This document shows positions 8,899 to 17,057 of a DNA stretch of 33,983 bases, one piece after another. The DNA is from Nitrospirota bacterium (lineage in GTDB: Bacteria > Nitrospirota > Thermodesulfovibrionia > Thermodesulfovibrionales > Magnetobacteriaceae): NCBI GenBank assembly GCA_015233015.1, contig JADFYO010000036.1, forward strand, positions 1-33,983. The letters are read 5' to 3'. The notes below the pieces were generated by a model. That model worked only from the letters and a program-made list of their open reading frames with translations. It had not been told where the DNA came from and ran no database searches. Numbering within the stretch: position 1 is the first letter of the stretch; each line of letters begins with the position of its first letter. A program made the translations under genes and the position numbers.

Positions 8899-10710
8899 TT
8901 AATCCCGTAAATGCAGTGGTACGCTTGTGGATACAACTCCCTGCTTAAATAGTATTATGCCCTTTATGAAAATAGCGGTCTGGTTATGCAGAAGGTGATG
9001 CCACCATTTCATTGGAACGAATTCGGGAAGCACTACTGTGATGACGCCTTTCTGGTAACTGTTTCTTACGTCGTCGATGTAGTCCATCAGTGGTTCGACG
9101 ATTGAGCGGAAGGGGGACTCCAGGATAACAAGCGGGACTCCCATCCCATATTTTTCCCATTGAATTTTCAGCTTCATTGTAACGGCCGGGTCAAGGCACA
9201 CATACACTGCCGATACGTCGTCAGATATTGCCTTAGCGTACTTAATGGCGTTTAATACTGCCATCTGGAGGCCGGATATGGGGATAATGACGGAGTGGTG
9301 GACGTATTCAACTTCGGGTTCGGCGTTATCAATTGACAGCTGTCTCGAGACAGACTTGTAATGGCGGCTGATTTTCTTTGTGATGAGCATTATGATTGGA
9401 ATGGCTATGATTACCATCCATGCACCGTGAATAAACTTTGTCCCGGCAATTACTACCGATACGACTGCCGTTGTTGCAGCTCCGGTTGCGTTTATGATCA
9501 GGTGTTTTACCCATCCCTTGCCTTTATTTTTGCGCCAGTGCATGACCATGCCTGACTGTGACAATGTGAAAGACAGAAAGACCCCTACGGCGTAAAGCGG
9601 TATAAGCTCGTGTGTGTCACCGGAAAAGGCCACCATAAGCACGGCGGAAACTACGCTTAGTATAATTACACCGTTTGAGAATACGAGTTTATCGCCGCGG
9701 TTTGCCAGCTGTCTTGGCAGAAAGCCGTCTTGTGCCATAATCGAGGAAAGCCGGGGGAAGTCGGCGAATGACGTATTAGCCGCCAATATCAATATCAAAA
9801 AAGTTGTGCCCTGAATAAAGTAGTAAAAAAAACCTTCGGCGAATATGGCCTTTGCCAGTTGTGAAAGTATGGTTTCTGTTTCAGACGGCATTATATGAAA
9901 GCGGTCAGTCAGCAGGGATATTCCCATGAACATGATGCCCAGTATCACGGCCATCCATGTCAGTGTGATGCCGGCGTTTCTGGATTCAGGGGGCCTGAAT
10001 GCCCTAATCCCGTTAGAGACGGCCTCTATTCCAGTCATAGCGGTACAGCCGGAGGCGAATGCCCTCATGACGATAAATATCATCATAACGCTTGAATATG
10101 TCTGTACCACTTTGGGATGCTCTATGTGAGGAATGGACGACAGACGCATCGACCCAAAACCTATAAGGACAAAGATTGCGAAAATAAACGCGTAAGTCGG
10201 CAGTGAAAATATCTTGCCCGATTCCTTGACGCCGCGCAGATTGATAACGGTGATGATTAAAAGTGAGGCGACACACAATACTACCGTATAGTCATGCAGA
10301 AAAGGCAGCGCGGAGGTTACGGCGGCAACCCCTGAGCTGATACTAACCGATACCGTAAGGACATAATCGATAAGAAGCGCCGACCCCGCCGCAAGCCCTG
10401 CGTTATCGCCGAGATTGTCCTTAGCCACAATATAGGCGCCCCCTCCTGAGGGATACTCATGAATGGTCTGAAAGTATGAGATGGCAACGATTGCTATCAG
10501 AGTGGTTATGCCTATCGATATAGGTATAGAAAAGTGTATCATGCCCGACCCGGCAAGCACCAGCACTATGAGTATTTCCTCGGTTGCGTATGCTACCGAG
10601 GACAGGGCGTCCGACGAAAATACGGCCAGGCCGGTGAACTTCGATACGCGTTCGTGTTTCTCTTTCACGGATTCAATGGGGCTGCCGATGAGAAACGTCT
10701 TAATAGACAT
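8899..10710 (-). CDS. KimA-like APC-superfamily transporter (potassium or amino acid)
   Basis: This 603-residue membrane protein has about twelve hydrophobic segments and a soluble C-terminal part (about 450-603). The N-terminus, with FLIGSPIES and LAVFSSDALSSVAYATEEIL, closely resembles the KimA (YdaO) group of potassium importers in the amino acid-polyamine-organocation superfamily, which are also about 600 residues long. Substrate is inferred from that resemblance; amino acid transport remains possible. It sits 109 bases after the Crp/Fnr gene with its own candidate promoter. In Bacillus, kimA is controlled by a cyclic-di-AMP riboswitch, but the leader here is too short to hold one. Confidence 0.8.
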   Translation of the reverse strand: MSIKTFLIGSPIESVKEKHERVSKFTGLAVFSSDALSSVAYATEEILIVLVLAGSGMIHFSIPISIGITTLIAIVAISYFQTIHEYPSGGGAYIVAKDNLGDNAGLAAGSALLIDYVLTVSVSISSGVAAVTSALPFLHDYTVVLCVASLLIITVINLRGVKESGKIFSLPTYAFIFAIFVLIGFGSMRLSSIPHIEHPKVVQTYSSVMMIFIVMRAFASGCTAMTGIEAVSNGIRAFRPPESRNAGITLTWMAVILGIMFMGISLLTDRFHIMPSETETILSQLAKAIFAEGFFYYFIQGTTFLILILAANTSFADFPRLSSIMAQDGFLPRQLANRGDKLVFSNGVIILSVVSAVLMVAFSGDTHELIPLYAVGVFLSFTLSQSGMVMHWRKNKGKGWVKHLIINATGAATTAVVSVVIAGTKFIHGAWMVIIAIPIIMLITKKISRHYKSVSRQLSIDNAEPEVEYVHHSVIIPISGLQMAVLNAIKYAKAISDDVSAVYVCLDPAVTMKLKIQWEKYGMGVPLVILESPFRSIVEPLMDYIDDVRNSYQKGVITVVLPEFVPMKWWHHLLHNQTAIFIKGIILFKQGVVSTSVPLHLRD

Positions 10711-10740
10711 GTATCCTCCCTAGGCTTAAATGCAGCCAAT

Positions 10741-10769
10741 ACTATACCCCAGCGGCAAAAAAAAATCAA
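10741..10769 (-). promoter_or_regulatory. Candidate promoter of the KimA-like transporter gene
   Basis: On the minus strand TTGATT (10769-10764) and TATAGT (10746-10741) are 17 bases apart; the predicted start is near 10734, about 24 bases before the ATG. A GGGAGG ribosome site lies just before the start codon. The location between the Crp/Fnr gene and the transporter gene suggests separate control. Confidence 0.55.
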
Positions 10770-10819
10770 TACGCCTCTCTTAGATTCCCGATGTATTCCC
10801 GCGGGGGGGAAGATACGTA

Positions 10820-11515
10820 TTATTGCTTCATATACTTAATGGCAAGCTGTTTATCTATTTTGAATCCCTTTGAAGTACGGTTGAGGATAATCCCCGATTT
10901 TTTTAACTTAGACATAGTACGCGATACTACCTCTCTGACACTTCCCGTCATCGAGGCGATTTCCTGATGTGTAATATTCAATAAGACTATATCCCCGGAA
11001 GGAGATTTCTCTTCGGCGAGATCCAATATACATGACAGCACTCTCTTTTCGACATCTTTGAATGTCAGGGATTCGACAATCTTCGACAGATGCTGCACCT
11101 TTTGGCAAAGGGTGTGTAGTATTTTGATGCCTTGCCCGCTCAGCCCGTCACACATTAGGTCAAGAAACATTTCGGCAGGTATATTTATTACCGAAGACTT
11201 CTCGAGGGCAATCGCGTTTACCATTTGTTTCCTGCCGGTATAGAGCGGCGCATAGCAGAAATGCTCTCCGGCGGTCATCGTCTTAATAACTATTTCTCTG
11301 CCTTCTTCAGAGGTTTTAAACAACTTGATTGAACCCGACACTAAAATGAATATGTATTTAAGCTCGTCGGACGAAGAGAAAAGCATGTCATTTTTAGCGA
11401 TTGTTTTTACATAGGATTTTCTTTCGATTAACTCAAGTTCATCGGCGCTCAGGTGTGAGAGGCAGGGCAGCGCCCTGAGCTTATTTGGATGCTCTTGTTC
11501 AGTTATGGAACGCAC
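10820..11515 (-). CDS. Crp/Fnr-family transcriptional regulator
   Basis: This protein (231 residues from the GTG at 11515) has an N-terminal cyclic-nucleotide-binding-like beta-roll (about 15-120), a dimerisation helix, and a C-terminal winged helix. The recognition helix reads SVREVVSRTMSKL, carrying the E-x-x-S-R pattern of Fnr-type proteins that read TTGAT half-sites. The N-terminal cysteine cluster of oxygen-sensing Fnr is absent, so the signal is unknown. I prefer GTG 11515 because GGAG lies six bases upstream; ATG 11548 adds 11 residues but has no ribosome site. The start lies inside the preceding DUF2283 gene, overlapping by 17 bases. It could regulate the adjacent transporter, which is inference. 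Confidence 0.85.
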   Translation of the reverse strand: MRSITEQEHPNKLRALPCLSHLSADELELIERKSYVKTIAKNDMLFSSSDELKYIFILVSGSIKLFKTSEEGREIVIKTMTAGEHFCYAPLYTGRKQMVNAIALEKSSVINIPAEMFLDLMCDGLSGQGIKILHTLCQKVQHLSKIVESLTFKDVEKRVLSCILDLAEEKSPSGDIVLLNITHQEIASMTGSVREVVSRTMSKLKKSGIILNRTSKGFKIDKQLAIKYMKQ

Positions 11516-11693
11516 GGCAATCTCCACACATGGTAATTTCCACAGCATTTAATAATTCTATACCATAAATTGTGCCGTCAGGAGCTATATCGATGTTAAT
11601 TTCATCACTTATTTTTATAGTTTCCACCTCGACAACTTTTGTATGCAGCCGTAAATATGCAACATTATACCTTGGATCATAGGTTAATTTCAT
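11499..11693 (-). CDS. DUF2283 small protein
   Basis: This 64-residue protein matches DUF2283: a YDPRYNVAYLRL strand, an acidic INIDIAPDG turn, and YGIELLNA. The family is widespread and uncharacterised, often found beside small regulatory or toxin-antitoxin-like genes. Its 3' end overlaps the start of the Crp/Fnr gene, so the two are probably co-translated. It lies directly behind an extended -10 promoter and a GGAGGAG ribosome site. The last 13 residues, encoded in the overlap zone, contain two cysteines (TMCGDC) not typical of the family core. Confidence 0.75.
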   Translation of the reverse strand: MKLTYDPRYNVAYLRLHTKVVEVETIKISDEINIDIAPDGTIYGIELLNAVEITMCGDCRAFHN

Positions 11694-11716
11694 CTTGAAA
11701 CATCTCCTCCTGTCAT

Positions 11717-11725
11717 ATTATACCA
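11717..11725 (-). promoter_or_regulatory. Extended -10 promoter for DUF2283-crp/fnr
   Basis: The minus strand reads TGGTATAAT, an extended -10 (TG-N) joined to a perfect TATAAT. No good -35 is present at 17 bases, as is usual for extended -10 promoters. The predicted start is about 16 bases before the DUF2283 ATG. Confidence 0.6.
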
Positions 11726-11764
11726 AAATGAGTTCAAAGAAGTAAGATGATTTCTATAACAATC

Positions 11765-11851
11765 GAATCATCCTGAGCCTGTCGAAGGATGCTCCTTTTA
11801 TTTCGCACGTTCCCACAAATCAGGAATCCTTCGACAGGCTCAGGATGATTC
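11765..11851 (+). repeat. Short palindrome-ended repeat element, copy A
   Basis: The left end GAATCATCCTGAGCCTGTCG (continuing AAGGAT) at 11765-11790 is repeated exactly in inverted form at 11826-11851, giving 26-bp inverted repeats around a 35-base centre. A second copy in opposite orientation lies at 29504-29589, with the centre about two-thirds identical after reversal. The CCTGAGCCTGTCGAAGG core is a dispersed intergenic repeat found in many bacterial genomes. No coding sequence is inside, so it resembles a MITE or REP-type element. Confidence 0.85.
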
Positions 11852-11873
11852 AAATATCAGGATGATTCAAATA
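11840..11873. repeat. 17-bp tandem duplication at the end of repeat copy A
   Basis: TCAGGATGATTCAAATA occurs twice head to tail (11840-11856 and 11857-11873). The first copy includes the right end of the palindromic element, so the element's edge was duplicated after or during insertion. Confidence 0.85.
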
Positions 11874-11965
11874 ACTGATTATGTTATAAGGATGATTGTT
11901 ACTCATTTGGCTGCAACTTTGTATTAATAGCATTTCTACAGCCCTTTTAACAAGTTCCATAAACT

Positions 11966-12003
11966 AATAAAGGGGGAAAGGACTACGCCCCTTCCCCCCT
12001 TCT
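11966..12003 (-). terminator. Candidate terminator of the acs-nuo operon
   Basis: On the minus strand, just after the nuoG-like stop codon, GGGGGAAGG pairs with CCTTTCCCCC (one bulged base) across a short loop, followed by TTTATTAG. The T-tract is short, so termination strength is uncertain. Confidence 0.55.
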
Positions 12004-12025
12004 TCAATCGTTTGATTATGCTTAC

Positions 12026-14029
12026 TTAAACCGCGGCTGCCACTGCCTTTTCGGTCTCTTTGAGCCATAACAGTCTTGAGCCGTTTACCACAGGCAGGTT
12101 GGCCTTCTCTATGAATTCGGCCGCGTCTATATCCAGACCCTCTGCCTTTGCAAATGGCTTTATCGATGGGGCTGGCTTTGACTTGAGCGTTGCTTCTATT
12201 TCATTTAAATTAAGCGCAGCAATCTCTGCCCCCGACGCCTTAGCCAGGGCAATGGCTATTTCGCTGTAGGTTTTGGCCTCGCCCTGCGGCTCTACCATTT
12301 TGTACAGATGTCTCATTCTTCCCATGTAATCTACTATCGTACCTCCACGCTCTAAAAATGCGGCGGCTGGAAGCACTATGTCGGCCTCTTTGGCTAATTC
12401 GGTCAGGTGTGAGTTGGCCACTATCAGAAAGTCTGCCTTCGGCCTCTTATCTAATGGTATATCTCCGGCGGCAAAGAGCGTCTTTACGCCTCCCGATGTC
12501 ATACTCTTATAGTTTACGCCTTTTCCTGTGAGATTCAGTGCGGTTATGCCCTTTGCATTTGCCTCGATAGGCATCGAAAGCGCGGCACCCTTCATCGCTG
12601 CCACGTTTTGGGCTGCCTCAAATAGCGCCGGTGACGATATGATAACCGGCGTTTGCGCCTCTGCGTACATTACGGCGGCCTTTTCTATGTCTTCGGTGAC
12701 TGCGGCACCGCTAACGTCAAGCCCTTTGGGAAGCGCAAGGCCCTTGTCAGCGAGTGCCTTCGCAAAGTTTTTCAGCATGTCGGCCTCGCTGCCTTTTAAG
12801 ACAATATCGGCCGCGCCTGCTATTTTTACATCTTCAGAGTTAATCACGATTAGTTTGGCCTTTCTGTCTGCCTTTGTGCGCACTAAGGCATCGAGAGCAG
12901 GATACACACGCTCCCATTGATTTGGATTCAGACCGGTGACGACCATCAAATCCGCTGCCTCTAAATCGACGGCCTCACCAAGCAGCGTTGCAGCGTCGGC
13001 ATAGAGGGATACCGAGGAGTCAATGTTTTCAATGCCGGCCTTCGCGGCATAGGACTTAATGGCGGACGCGTCCTCGTTTGTAATCGAGCCGGAGGTGATT
13101 ATGCCGGCGTCTTTTCCCTTCATCTTTCCGGCGGCGATTTTGATGGCGTCATCCCATGAAGTCGCCTCAAGTTTGCCTGCTACACGTTTCATCGGCGTAA
13201 GCAGCCTGTCATGGGCGGTAAGGCTGTCAAACCCAAAACGCCCTGTGGCGCATATAAAGTGGTCTGCCCTTGCGGTGTTGCCGCCCGCCCTTATTTTCAT
13301 TATATCGTTGTCCTTCTTATATATCCTTACATCGCAGTCGCCGCTGCATGAAAGGCATACTGATTCTATCTTTTCATACTCCCACTCCCTGCCCTTTCTC
13401 CACCTGTCCGCCTCAAGCAGGGCATTTACGGGACATACGTCAACGCAGCTGCCGCAAAACGTGCAGCCCGATTCCTGAAGAGGTTTGTCGTCTGCCGTCG
13501 TTACCTTTGAACCAACCCCGCGTCCCATGAAATCCAGTACGGCCGTGCCCTGTTCCTTGCATACCCTTACGCAACGTCCGCAGAGGATACAATAGTCGGG
13601 GTCGCGCTTGATAAACGGGTTCTTGTCGTCAATGGCAAAGCCGAATTTCTTTCTGGTAAACTGGGACTCCTGTAATCCAAATTCGTAAGCATAGTTTTGC
13701 AGATTACACACGGAGGCCTTCGTACAGGTCATGCAGTCCAGCGGGTGCATGGAGAGAATCAGGTCTATTACGAATTTCCTCACTTCCTGTATCTTTTCGT
13801 TTTCAGTTACCACGTCCATGCCTTCTTTGGTCTTCATAATGCAAGCGGTCATCTGCCTGCCGCCAACCTCAACGAGACACATCCTGCACGCCCCGATGCC
13901 TTTCATCCCCTCCAGATAGCAGAGGTTAGGGATGTGAATCCCCACAGAGGCTGCCGCGTCTATCAGGCTCATACCATCGGGGACTTTATACGGCTTGCCG
14001 TTTATCTTTATGTTTACCAGGTCTGCCAT
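12026..14029 (-). CDS. NuoG-like iron-sulfur/molybdopterin-fold oxidoreductase subunit
   Basis: This 667-residue protein starts with a NuoG-type electron-wire region: a [2Fe-2S] site (Cys37, 48, 51, 63), a His-Cys site (His95, Cys99, 102, 108), two [4Fe-4S] ferredoxin motifs (Cys147, 150, 153, 157 and Cys189, 192, 195, 199), and a further cluster (Cys225, 228, 232, 260). A molybdopterin-oxidoreductase-like domain of about 400 residues follows, shorter than in NuoG or formate dehydrogenase. I see no clear Cys or Sec at the metal position, so I do not call it formate dehydrogenase; the domain may be structural, as in complex I. It is the last gene of the CODH/ACS operon and should work with the NuoE/NuoF-like subunits. 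Confidence 0.82.
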   Translation of the reverse strand: MADLVNIKINGKPYKVPDGMSLIDAAASVGIHIPNLCYLEGMKGIGACRMCLVEVGGRQMTACIMKTKEGMDVVTENEKIQEVRKFVIDLILSMHPLDCMTCTKASVCNLQNYAYEFGLQESQFTRKKFGFAIDDKNPFIKRDPDYCILCGRCVRVCKEQGTAVLDFMGRGVGSKVTTADDKPLQESGCTFCGSCVDVCPVNALLEADRWRKGREWEYEKIESVCLSCSGDCDVRIYKKDNDIMKIRAGGNTARADHFICATGRFGFDSLTAHDRLLTPMKRVAGKLEATSWDDAIKIAAGKMKGKDAGIITSGSITNEDASAIKSYAAKAGIENIDSSVSLYADAATLLGEAVDLEAADLMVVTGLNPNQWERVYPALDALVRTKADRKAKLIVINSEDVKIAGAADIVLKGSEADMLKNFAKALADKGLALPKGLDVSGAAVTEDIEKAAVMYAEAQTPVIISSPALFEAAQNVAAMKGAALSMPIEANAKGITALNLTGKGVNYKSMTSGGVKTLFAAGDIPLDKRPKADFLIVANSHLTELAKEADIVLPAAAFLERGGTIVDYMGRMRHLYKMVEPQGEAKTYSEIAIALAKASGAEIAALNLNEIEATLKSKPAPSIKPFAKAEGLDIDAAEFIEKANLPVVNGSRLLWLKETEKAVAAAV

Positions 14030-14060
14030 TAACTCCTCCTTAATGTAAAATATATGTTTT

Positions 14061-14651
14061 TCAAACCTCTACGGTCTCTAATACTTTTTTATCGGTTATT
14101 TCTATTGCCCCGTATTTGCATACCCTGACACACTCGCCGCATCTGGTACATCTCTTATCCACTATCTCATAGGGGATAAAGCCTGAGAAACGGCCAACCT
14201 TCTTCTCTCCCAGTATAGCGAAGTCCTTACAAACTAGTCTGCACTCGTCACAGGATACACACTTATCGGGGACAACCTTGTAGAGAATACTTCCTTTACA
14301 CTCCCTGTCAGGGCAGCCGCCGGCAACGTGTATGTCGTAGATTTCAGGGGTCTTCTCTAATGTGTCTATGATGAACTTTGCCGTATCCTTGCCCTTTTTG
14401 CACATCGACGCTTCCAGCATCAACGGGGCAACCTGCCTTATAACCTCCAAATCGCGCGGCGTTGCCTCAGCGCCTGAGAGTTTTAAAAATCTTATCCTCA
14501 TCTCGTAGCTTCCCATCGGACACGGCAGACACCTTGCGCACATCGGGCCGTCTATAAACTCGTTGAGAAACAGCAGAGCCTTTTGAACAATACACTTAAA
14601 CTGGTTCGTATCCTCTGTTATCTCTTTCATGTCTTTCTCTTTATCAGCCAT
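14061..14651 (-). CDS. Ferredoxin with NuoF-C-terminal-like domain
   Basis: This 196-residue protein has an N-terminal helical part with Cys38, 41, 44 and 84, arranged C-x2-C-x2-C...C like the N3 [4Fe-4S] site of NuoF (which reads CGKCPPC...C in the neighbouring gene). Two ferredoxin [4Fe-4S] motifs follow (Cys131, 134, 137, 141 and Cys168, 171, 174, 178), with an extra pair at Cys113 and Cys118. It therefore looks like the C-terminal third of NuoF plus its ferredoxin tail released as a separate protein. It lies between the NuoF-like and NuoG-like genes, 4 bases after the former and 31 before the latter. Its likely role is electron transfer inside that complex or to CODH; no exact family name is known to me. 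Confidence 0.8.
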   Translation of the reverse strand: MADKEKDMKEITEDTNQFKCIVQKALLFLNEFIDGPMCARCLPCPMGSYEMRIRFLKLSGAEATPRDLEVIRQVAPLMLEASMCKKGKDTAKFIIDTLEKTPEIYDIHVAGGCPDRECKGSILYKVVPDKCVSCDECRLVCKDFAILGEKKVGRFSGFIPYEIVDKRCTRCGECVRVCKYGAIEITDKKVLETVEV

Positions 14652-14655
14652 TGCC

Positions 14656-16551
14656 CTATCTCCCTATCCCCGTTTTTTCCCTGGTATATCTCGTGCCTTT
14701 CCCTATTTTTACTGCCCCTATCGGGCACGCCATAAAGCAGGCCTTACATTTCGTACACATTGACTGGTCTATGAAATATGACCTTCTGGTCTCTTTTACA
14801 GCATGGAAGGCACAGGCCTGTTTACACAGACCGCAGAGAAAACACTCCGAGTGCTCGATGGTAAAAGAACCCAGCCCGCTGCACACCTTTGCGCGGCAGT
14901 ACTTATCATGGACATGCTCTTCGTACTCTTCTCTGAAATATTTCAGTGTGGAGAGTATCGGATTTGGGGCGCCTTGCCCGAGGCCGCAAAGAGAGCCTTT
15001 TTTGACAAGACGGGCAATCTTTTCAAGACGTTCTATGTCGCCAGGAACTCCCTTGCCCGTTGTTACCCTCTCCAGTATCTCAAGCATCTGATAAGTGCCA
15101 ATCCTGCACGGGGGACATTTACCGCATGACTCCTCCTTTGTAAACGACAGGAAGAACTTCGCGACATCCACCACGCACGTATCCTCGTCCATTACGACCA
15201 TGCCGCCCGAGCCCATCATCGACCCGGCCTTCGTCAGCGAATCAAAGTCAACCTTCAGATCTAAAAACTCCTCTGGCAGACATCCCCCTGACGGGCCTCC
15301 GGTCTGCACCGCCTTGAACTTCTTCCCATCGAGTATGCCGCCGCCTATGTCAAAGATTATCTCTCTAAGGGTAATCCCCATCGGCACTTCCACAAGCCCG
15401 GTGTTCTTTACCTTGCCTGTTAATGCAAAAACCTTAGTGCCGGGGGAATTTTCTGTACCTATGCCCTTAAACCACGCCGCACCGTTTTCAATTATAGGGG
15501 GAACACAGGCATACGTCTCGATGTTGTTGAGATTGCTTGGAAAGCCCCAGACGCCGCCGCCCGGTTCGGACAACCGTGGCGGGCGCGGCCTCGGAAATCC
15601 CCTGTCGCCCTCTATCGACGCCACCAGTGCCGTTGATTCACCGCATACAAACGCCCCTGCCCCTTCTCTTACATCTATTTGGCAGGAGAAGTCCGTACCC
15701 ATTATGTTTTTGCCCAGTAATCCAATTTCCTCTGCCTGCTTAATGGCAAGTTTCAGGTTAACCACAGCAAGCGGATACTCGTGCCTCACGTAAACGAACC
15801 CGTACTGTGCCCCTATGGCATAAGCACACAGCAGCATTCCCTCGAGAAGCCCGTGCGGGTCGCCTTCCATAATAGACCTGTCCATGAACGCACCGGGGTC
15901 GCCTTCGTCGCCGTTTGCTATGACGAATTTTATCGTGCCGGGGGCCTTCTTGGAGTGCCTCCATTTCTGTCCCGCGGGGAAACCTGCACCGCCTCTGCCC
16001 CTGAGGTTTGCATTATCCACCTCTTGCAGGACCTGGTCTGGGGTCATCGCACTAAGGGCCTTTGCCAGTGCCGTGTAGCCGCTGACGGCAATGTAGTGGT
16101 AAATCTGGCGCGGGTCTATAAGGCCGTTATTTTTCAGGGCTATTCGCACCTGTTTTTTGTAATACGGGACGGTTTCCATCATTTCACACGGTTGCGTGGC
16201 GACGGAGTCCCTGTAGAGGAGTTTTCTTACGGGAAATCCTCCAGATATAGTAGATGAAACGATCTCATGGGCGTCAGAGTTTTTGACCTTCTGGTAGTAA
16301 TAGCCCCACGGCTCTACCTTCATTACCGGGCCTTGCTGGCAAAATCCCTGGCAGCCGGTCTTCACTATCTCTACTGACTTATGTTCCGCTCCAAGCTCAC
16401 GCTCTAAGTCTGCCACTACCTTAGTCGAGCCGGAGGCAGTGCAGGCAGTACCGCAGCACATCCTTATTCGCGGCACTCCCTCTTTAAACACCTCTTCTTT
16501 GAGTAGCAGCCTGAGATTATTGAATTCCTCTATGCTTTTAATTTTCTCCAT
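14656..16551 (-). CDS. NuoF-like NAD(P)H:acceptor oxidoreductase subunit (HndC/HydB type)
   Basis: From ATG 16551 this is 631 residues. An N-terminal thioredoxin-like [2Fe-2S] domain (Cys32, 37, 67, 71) precedes the flavin/NADH core with GRGGAGFPAG (185-194) and the FMN-contacting ANGDEGDPGAF. The N3 [4Fe-4S] site follows (Cys476, 479, 482, 522), then two C-terminal ferredoxin clusters (Cys570, 573, 576, 580 and Cys599, 602, 605, 609). This layout is that of the flavin subunit in electron-bifurcating hydrogenases and formate dehydrogenases rather than of complex I. It would oxidise NADH or NADPH, or run in reverse. I chose the start with GAGGG upstream; ATG 16569 would add six residues. It overlaps the NuoE-like gene by 14 bases. 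Confidence 0.9.
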   Translation of the reverse strand: MEKIKSIEEFNNLRLLLKEEVFKEGVPRIRMCCGTACTASGSTKVVADLERELGAEHKSVEIVKTGCQGFCQQGPVMKVEPWGYYYQKVKNSDAHEIVSSTISGGFPVRKLLYRDSVATQPCEMMETVPYYKKQVRIALKNNGLIDPRQIYHYIAVSGYTALAKALSAMTPDQVLQEVDNANLRGRGGAGFPAGQKWRHSKKAPGTIKFVIANGDEGDPGAFMDRSIMEGDPHGLLEGMLLCAYAIGAQYGFVYVRHEYPLAVVNLKLAIKQAEEIGLLGKNIMGTDFSCQIDVREGAGAFVCGESTALVASIEGDRGFPRPRPPRLSEPGGGVWGFPSNLNNIETYACVPPIIENGAAWFKGIGTENSPGTKVFALTGKVKNTGLVEVPMGITLREIIFDIGGGILDGKKFKAVQTGGPSGGCLPEEFLDLKVDFDSLTKAGSMMGSGGMVVMDEDTCVVDVAKFFLSFTKEESCGKCPPCRIGTYQMLEILERVTTGKGVPGDIERLEKIARLVKKGSLCGLGQGAPNPILSTLKYFREEYEEHVHDKYCRAKVCSGLGSFTIEHSECFLCGLCKQACAFHAVKETRRSYFIDQSMCTKCKACFMACPIGAVKIGKGTRYTREKTGIGR

Positions 16552-17044
16552 GTGCCACGCCCTCTTCATCTATCACATTAATAAGGTGTTTTATCTTCTT
16601 AGGGCCTATCGTTCCCATAACCTCTTCGTTAATCGTTACCACAGGGGCCAGGCCGCAGCAGCCTACGCATCCTACCGTCTCGAGCGTCAGCTTAAGGTCC
16701 GGCGTGGTCTGTCCAGCCTTTATATGGTAACGGTCTTTGAGGGCGTTTTCCACTTTTGCCCCCCCTCTGACGTGACAGGCCGTTCCCGTACAGACCCTCA
16801 CTATCTTTTTGCCGCGCGGTGAGAAGTGGAACTGCTTGTAAAAACTCGCCACGCTGTATATCTCAGCCAGAGGGATAGAGAGTTTCCTCGACAACGCCCT
16901 TAAAATGTCCTCGGGCAGGTAACCGTTTTCCAACTGTATCTTATGCAGAGTGGAAACAAGGATTCCCTTTCTCTTGTCATGGCCGTTTAAGACCTCACTG
17001 ACAAGGCCTATCGACTCATTGACATCTATTGCATCTATATTCAT
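16538..17044 (-). CDS. NuoE-like [2Fe-2S] thioredoxin-fold subunit
   Basis: This 168-residue protein has the NuoE/HndA pattern: an N-terminal helical bundle (about 1-75) and a thioredoxin-fold [2Fe-2S] domain with CTGTAC (Cys85, 90) and CVGCC (Cys126, 130). It partners NuoF-type flavoproteins, accepting or delivering single electrons next to FMN. It lies 13 bases after the CODH gene with GGGGGG as ribosome site, and its end overlaps the NuoF-like start, so the two are co-translated. Confidence 0.92.
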   Translation of the reverse strand: MNIDAIDVNESIGLVSEVLNGHDKRKGILVSTLHKIQLENGYLPEDILRALSRKLSIPLAEIYSVASFYKQFHFSPRGKKIVRVCTGTACHVRGGAKVENALKDRYHIKAGQTTPDLKLTLETVGCVGCCGLAPVVTINEEVMGTIGPKKIKHLINVIDEEGVAHGEN

Positions 17045-17057
17045 TATATCCCCCCTG

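Larger units (their letters stand above)
11694..12025. other. 332-base intergenic gap
   Basis: This gap contains, in order, the DUF2283 promoter, an 87-bp palindromic repeat element, a 17-bp tandem duplication, AT-rich sequence without a credible gene, and a terminator hairpin at the end of the CODH/ACS operon. Confidence 0.85.

Noticed and set aside
10711-10819. Cyclic-di-AMP riboswitch before the KimA-like gene
   Set aside because: The predicted leader is about 24 bases, and the whole gap of 109 bases is too short and lacks the motif.
15095-15793. Open frame of 232 codons antisense to the nuoF-like gene
   Set aside because: Shadow of strongly supported coding on the other strand; no family resemblance or ribosome site.
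12026-16551. Electron-bifurcating [FeFe]-hydrogenase or formate dehydrogenase
   Set aside because: No H-cluster motifs in any subunit, and no visible active-site Cys/Sec in the NuoG-like protein.
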